Shown: in pieces, positions 13,934 to 16,724 of the stretch
Numbering within the stretch: position 1 is the first letter of the stretch
Layout: the number at the start of each line of letters is the position of its first letter
Assembly: GCA_964509505.1 (NCBI GenBank)
Contig: CAZDYP010000121.1
Span: 1-16,724 of the forward strand
Reading direction: 5' to 3'
DNA from: CAZDYP01 sp964509505
GTDB taxonomy: Bacteria > Chloroflexota > Anaerolineae > JACRMK01
DNA: 16,724 bases
The notes under the pieces: generated by a model
Databases searched by the model: none
What the model was told of the DNA's origin: nothing
The model's input: the letters and a program-made list of their open reading frames with translations, nothing else
Translations under genes and position numbers: made by a program

Positions 13934-15031
13934 ATGTCTTGGTCTTTGCGGCTTCGGATTCTCGGCATGTTCGTGTGTGCCATCTTGGGCGGGTCGTTGG
14001 GTTTCCAACTCGGCACGTTCTTCGTGCAAAACTCGTCACCAGGGCTTGTCAATCCTAATTTGCCGCTGCAACTTGCCATTATCTCTTCTTTATTGGGTTT
14101 AGCATTTGGGGTAGTGTTGACCCCCTACGTAACATTGGCCCCTTACTGGTGGTTTCGCGCTAAAATTCGTCAAATCCCCGCGCAACGCCTTATCACCAGC
14201 ACCATCGGTTTGATCGTCGGCTTGTTGATTGCCACCTTGTTGGCGCTGCCACTTTCGCAATTGCCGCCGCCCTTCGGTCAAGTTTTGCCGTTGGCTTGCG
14301 CGGTCATCTTTGCGTTCATCGGCATCACGGTCATGGTGACGCGCGAGCATGACTTGATGCGCCTGTTCAACATGCGACGTGGGCGTGATAGCGGCAGTGA
14401 ATCGGACATAGGCAGCTACGTCTTGTTAGACACATCCGTCATCATTGACGGGCGCATCGCCGACATCAGCAAAACGGGTTTCATCGAGCGCACCTTGCTC
14501 GTGCCACAATTTGTGTTGGCAGAAGTGCAATACTTCGCAGACTCGACGGACCCCTTAAAGCGCAATCGGGGGCAACGCGGCTTGGAGATTTTGGGACGCT
14601 TGCAGAAAGAATCATTTGCGCCCATTCAAATTAGCGATATGGAAGTGGAGGGGGTGCGCGAAGTGGACGCCAAACTCGTGCGCTTGGCAAAGCAGCTTCA
14701 ATGTCCCTTGCTTACTAACGATCACAAACTCAATCAAGTGGCGATTCTACAAGGCGTGCGCGTATGGAACATCAACGAGTTGGCGAATGCGGTGAAATCG
14801 TTGGTGTTGCCCGGCGAAACAATTACGGTGCGTATCATTCAAGAAGGGCGAGAAGCCGGGCAAGGCTTGGCATACTTAGATGACGGCACGATGATCGTGG
14901 TAGAAGAGGGACGTCGCCATCTCAATGAAGTGCTCGATGTGAATGTGACGCGCGTGTTGCAAACGAATGCGGGGCGCATGATCTTTGCGCAGATTGAAGA
15001 GAAACCACAACTCCAACGCAATCCACGCTAA
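13934..15031 (+). CDS. PIN-TRAM membrane protein, YacL family
   Basis: A 365-residue protein with four N-terminal transmembrane segments (about 8-30, 46-68, 88-107, 117-136), a PIN nuclease domain (about 160-290) and a TRAM domain (about 294-356). The PIN acidic residues are visible: Asp166 in LLDTSVIIDGR, Glu197 in VLAEVQ, Asp245 in REVDAKLVRL and Asp263 in TNDHKLN. This is the architecture of B. subtilis YacL, a membrane-anchored putative RNase. The start is secure: AAGGAGG (13921-13927) precedes ATG 13934. It may be co-transcribed with the preceding gene (112-base gap) or have its own promoter. The stop codon (15029-15031) runs into the second 134-bp repeat element. Confidence 0.95.
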   Translation: MSWSLRLRILGMFVCAILGGSLGFQLGTFFVQNSSPGLVNPNLPLQLAIISSLLGLAFGVVLTPYVTLAPYWWFRAKIRQIPAQRLITSTIGLIVGLLIATLLALPLSQLPPPFGQVLPLACAVIFAFIGITVMVTREHDLMRLFNMRRGRDSGSESDIGSYVLLDTSVIIDGRIADISKTGFIERTLLVPQFVLAEVQYFADSTDPLKRNRGQRGLEILGRLQKESFAPIQISDMEVEGVREVDAKLVRLAKQLQCPLLTNDHKLNQVAILQGVRVWNINELANAVKSLVLPGETITVRIIQEGREAGQGLAYLDDGTMIVVEEGRRHLNEVLDVNVTRVLQTNAGRMIFAQIEEKPQLQRNPR

Positions 15032-15034
15032 GAA

Positions 15035-15168
15035 AGTGTTTTGAAAATATCAGACCGAGACCCTAACGGTTTCGCTGGCAAGCAACAAAGTATTGCAGGC
15101 AGGCTTGCGGCGCCACTTGTGAACCCACTGCGCCAGAAAAACCTTTAGGGTCTGAATTTCAAAACACT
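15035..15168. repeat. 134-bp inverted-repeat element, copy 2
   Basis: Same length and termini as the element at 6675-6808, with about ten differences, all in the centre and right arm. Here the inner right arm reads AAACCTTTAGGG, so pairing with CCCTAACGGTTT is imperfect; copy 1 looks more intact. It lies between the YacL-like gene and rlmB, starting at the upstream stop codon as copy 1 does. Confidence 0.88.
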
Positions 15169-15235
15169 GATACCAAGCAAACAGGCGAACGCGTAAACGA
15201 GGCGGCGGCGTTCCCCCCATTCCCCCTTTACAGCC

Positions 15236-15985
15236 ATGACTGACATCATCTTCGGGCGTAACCCTGTGCTTGAAGCGTTGAAAGCCGAACACCCCATCAC
15301 GAAAATCCTCATCGCCACAGGCAGCGCTGTGAGTGGTTCGCTCGCGCAGATCACGCAGTTGGCGCGCGCACAAAACATCCCCACGCAATTTTTGCCACGT
15401 CAAGCGCTCGACTCGGCGGCTGGCACCGGACGTCACCAGGGCGTTGTCGCCCAAACAGAGCCGTATGCTTATGCCACGCTCGATGACATTGGGGCGGTAG
15501 CCCAAGCGAGACACGAACCGCCTTTCATCTTGTTGTTGGATCGCATTCAAGATGTGCATAATCTCGGCCCCTTATTACGGACGGCAGAGGCAGTGGGCGC
15601 GCACGGCGTCATCATCCCCACAGATCGGGCTGTGGGTGTGACGGCAGCCGTGCGTAAAACGTCGGCGGGCGCGGTCGAACACTTAAAGATCGCTCAGGTT
15701 CCAAATCTCGTGCGCGCAATGGAGACTTTGAAGAAAAACAACGTATGGCTGATCGGTTTGGAGAAAACGCCTGACGCCGAAGATTTTTTGCGCGCCGATT
15801 TGACGGGAGCGATCGGCATTGTCGTCGGCAGCGAAGGACAAGGCTTAGGACGGTTGGTGCGTGCGAGGTGTGATCGCCTCGTGCAGCTGCCAATGCGCGG
15901 ACACCTCACCTCGCTCAACGCCTCCATTGCAGGCTCGCTGGTATTGTATGAGGTGATGAGGCAGAGAATGAAACGCGAAGCGTGA
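15236..15985 (+). CDS. rlmB: 23S rRNA 2'-O-methyltransferase, TrmH/RlmB family (SPOUT)
   Basis: A 249-residue SPOUT methyltransferase. An N-terminal substrate-binding domain (about 3-75, with FGRNPVLEAL near the start) is followed by the knotted catalytic domain. Motif 1 is DRIQDVHNLGPLLRTAEA (102-119, Asn109), motif 2 is GIVVGSEGQGL (194-204) and motif 3 is LPMRGHLTSLNASIAGSL (218-235). RlmB methylates the ribose of G2251 (E. coli numbering) in 23S rRNA using S-adenosylmethionine; related TrmH-family enzymes with other RNA targets cannot be excluded. The length is normal. No ribosome-binding site is seen before ATG 15236; the upstream bases are C/T-rich. The gene ends in MKREA with its TGA inside the left arm of a 17-bp hairpin. 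It lies directly before the tRNA-tuf operon, consistent with a translation-related cluster. Confidence 0.93.
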   Translation: MTDIIFGRNPVLEALKAEHPITKILIATGSAVSGSLAQITQLARAQNIPTQFLPRQALDSAAGTGRHQGVVAQTEPYAYATLDDIGAVAQARHEPPFILLLDRIQDVHNLGPLLRTAEAVGAHGVIIPTDRAVGVTAAVRKTSAGAVEHLKIAQVPNLVRAMETLKKNNVWLIGLEKTPDAEDFLRADLTGAIGIVVGSEGQGLGRLVRARCDRLVQLPMRGHLTSLNASIAGSLVLYEVMRQRMKREA

Positions 15986-15993
15986 AATGTGAG
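15966..15993. repeat. 7-bp repeat tract carrying the rlmB stop codon
   Basis: Four heptads (GAATGAA, ACGCGAA, GCGTGAA, ATGTGAG); TGA at 15983-15985 ends rlmB. The reverse-complement unit occurs at 16015-16031. Confidence 0.7.
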
Positions 15994-16031
15994 ACACCCA
16001 TCTACATTTCATGCTTTCACGCTTCGCGTTT
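15971..16031 (+). terminator. Hairpin overlapping the rlmB stop, probable terminator
   Basis: AAACGCGAAGCGTGAAA (15971-15987) pairs perfectly with 16015-16031, giving a 17-bp stem and a 27-base loop. The stem contains the rlmB stop codon and its last base abuts or overlaps the -35 box of the tRNA operon. Confidence 0.7.
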
Positions 16032-16059
16032 TGACGATTCATCTGAACGCTCGTATAAT
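16031..16059 (+). promoter_or_regulatory. Strong promoter of the tRNA-tuf operon
   Basis: TTGACG (16031-16036), 17-base spacer, TATAAT (16054-16059), near the sigma70 consensus. A GC-containing discriminator follows. The first tRNA starts at 16085, about 20 bases after the expected start site. Confidence 0.9.
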
Positions 16060-16084
16060 GCTCACTCGCAATCGGGCAAAAAGC

Positions 16085-16157
16085 GCCGACGTAGCTCAAC
16101 TGGCAGAGCATCCGATTTGTAATCGGACGGTTATCAGTTCAATTCTGATCGTCGGCT
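16085..16157 (+). tRNA. tRNA-Thr (anticodon TGT)
   Basis: A cloverleaf of 73 nt: acceptor GCCGACG with CGTCGGC, anticodon stem TCCGA/TCGGA around TTTGTAA, and T arm ATCAG/CTGAT around TTCAATT. CCA is not encoded. It is the first gene of the tRNA-tuf cluster. Confidence 0.95.
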
Positions 16158-16162
16158 TGGAT

Positions 16163-16485
16163 GGACGGGTACCCAAGTGGCCAAAGGGGACTGACTGTAA
16201 TAGTTTAGCTTGCCAGTGTAATTTGCTCTCTTGAATGCTGGCACCCATTGCAGCCCTGCGGAGTAATCCGTAGGTGAAAACTTCCCAAATTCGGCGAACC
16301 CTGTGAGAGATGGCAACGTCGAGCCAAGCCCTTGCGAGGGAAGGTGTAGAGACTTGACGGGAAGCATCCAATTGGGGATGAAGACAAAGTCCAGCCCACA
16401 AACAGTGAAAGCTGGCAGCGAAAGCTGTAGTGGAGATGAAATCAGTTGGCGCACGCCTACGCAAGTTCGAACCTTGCCCCGTCCA
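16163..16485 (+). tRNA. tRNA-Tyr (anticodon GTA), interrupted by a group I intron
   Basis: Exon 1 is 16163-16198 and exon 2 is 16439-16485, giving an 83-nt spliced tRNA. The acceptor GGACGGG pairs with CCCGTCC, followed by A485 as discriminator. The D stem is the 3-bp CCC/GGG typical of tRNA-Tyr. Joining the exons restores the anticodon arm ACTGA-CTGTAAA-TCAGT with anticodon GTA. There is a long variable arm (GGC/GCC), as in class II tRNAs, and a T arm GCAAG/CTTGC around TTCGAAC. Without removal of the 240-nt insert the anticodon loop cannot form. CCA is not encoded. Confidence 0.93.
16199..16438 (+). ncRNA. Group I intron in tRNA-Tyr
   Basis: This 240-nt insert lies between anticodon positions 35 and 36. 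The A run makes the junction ambiguous by two bases, but only this register gives the group I rule of U before the 5' splice site and G as the last intron base. P7 pairs GACTT (16351-16355) with AAGTC (16387-16391). The R-like segment GTGTAGAGACTTGACGGG resembles the corresponding part of cyanobacterial tRNA-Leu introns. P8 pairs CATCC with GGATG, P9 is CAGC-GAAA-GCTG (16416-16427), a P5-like hairpin is CGGA-GTAA-TCCG, a P6-like hairpin is CCCT/AGGG, and a P2-like stem pairs TGCCAG with CTGGCA. It is probably the small IC3-like kind, with no homing endonuclease frame. P1 is not convincing: I find only three weak pairs, near 16218. Confidence 0.88.
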
Positions 16486-16494
16486 CTGCTGTTT

Positions 16495-16567
16495 GCCTCC
16501 GTAGCTCAGTCGGTAGAGCACTTTCTTGGTAAGAAAGGGGTCACCAGTTCAAATCTGGTCGGAGGCT
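16495..16567 (+). tRNA. tRNA-Thr (anticodon GGT)
   Basis: Acceptor GCCTCCG with CGGAGGC, anticodon stem CTTTC/GAAAG around TTGGTAA, T arm ACCAG/CTGGT around TTCAAAT. Discriminator T is followed by CCA at 16568-16570, so here the 3' end may be encoded, unlike its neighbours. It lies 33 bases before tuf, as thrT does before tufB in E. coli. Confidence 0.95.
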
Positions 16568-16600
16568 CCATTTTTATTTATCTTTTAGGAGAATCACACC

Positions 16601-16724
16601 ATGGCCAAAGCCAAATTTGAACGAACGAAACCGCACGCGAACGTGGGCACCATCGGGCACGTGGATCATGGCAAGACCAGTTTGACCGCCGCGATCACCA
16701 AAGTGCTGGCGATGAAAAAACTCG
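16601..16724 (+). CDS. tuf: Elongation factor Tu, N-terminal part
   Basis: The first 41 codons of EF-Tu, cut by the window end. The product begins MAKAKFERTKPHANVGTIG and contains the GTP-binding P loop GHVDHGKT at 19-26, so identity is clear. EF-Tu delivers aminoacyl-tRNAs to the ribosome. A ribosome-binding site AGGAGA (16587-16592) precedes ATG 16601. It is the last visible member of the tRNA-Thr, tRNA-Tyr, tRNA-Thr, tuf transcription unit driven from 16031. A T-rich stretch between the last tRNA and the ribosome-binding site (16571-16586) has no hairpin of its own, so read-through into tuf is expected. Confidence 0.98.
   Translation, partial: MAKAKFERTKPHANVGTIGHVDHGKTSLTAAITKVLAMKKL

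Noticed and set aside
16199..16438. Archaeal/eukaryal-type protein-spliced tRNA intron, as is common in tRNA-Tyr of those domains
   Set aside because: Those introns are usually short and sit at 37/38 with a bulge-helix-bulge. Here the insert is 240 nt, at 35/36, with P7-P9 pairings and a terminal G.
16096..16521. Long minus-strand frames across the tRNA cluster
   Set aside because: They run antisense through two tRNAs and the intron core, which explain the sequence fully.

Overview
This 16.7 kb window reads as a bacterial metagenome-assembled or draft chromosome segment, most likely from the Chloroflexota (Anaerolineae-like). That placement is inferred from the gene complement: a YacL-type PIN-TRAM membrane protein, a DUF6941-like protein, membrane glycosyltransferases with a C-terminal beta-sandwich, and tRNA genes that mostly lack an encoded CCA. 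It does not rest on any search. A run of 100 Ns (4786-4885) is a scaffold gap.

Layout. The left edge holds the start of a minus-strand gene (1-149). It is followed by a well-formed selenocysteine tRNA gene (389-482) and a foldable intergenic region. Plus-strand genes come next: a DUF6941-like protein (665-1075) and an M32 carboxypeptidase (1354-2856). Convergent to these on the minus strand are a GT2 glycosyltransferase (3072-4571), a gene truncated by the gap (4645-4785) and a flavin-reductase-like protein (4945-5421). A small Cys-motif peptide gene (5579-5734), a monoacylglycerol-lipase-like hydrolase (5827-6672) and glycerol kinase glpK (6905-8404) run on the plus strand; the last two could together recycle glycerol from lipids. 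Two tandem, paralogous GT-C membrane glycosyltransferases lie on the minus strand (8537-10600 and 10643-12802). Divergent from them are a GT87-like membrane protein (12928-13821), the YacL-like protein (13934-15031) and rlmB (15236-15985). The right end is a tRNA-tuf operon with a near-consensus promoter: tRNA-Thr(UGU), tRNA-Tyr(GUA), tRNA-Thr(GGU), tuf.

The most unusual contents are as follows. (1) tRNA-Tyr is interrupted by a 240-nt sequence with the hallmarks of a group I self-splicing intron, in the anticodon between positions 35 and 36. (2) The tRNA-Sec gene implies that the host uses selenocysteine; its promoter is placed so that transcription may begin at the mature 5' end. (3) Two copies of a 134-bp inverted-repeat element, about 92% identical by hand count, each begin at the stop codon of a gene. 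(4) Degenerate tandem 7-bp repeats occur throughout. They fill intergenic gaps, contain the stop codons of at least six genes, contribute -35 boxes or a ribosome-binding site, and interrupt glpK and both GT-C genes in frame. These resemble in style the short tandemly repeated repetitive (STRR) sequences of cyanobacteria, but here they sit at almost every gene border.
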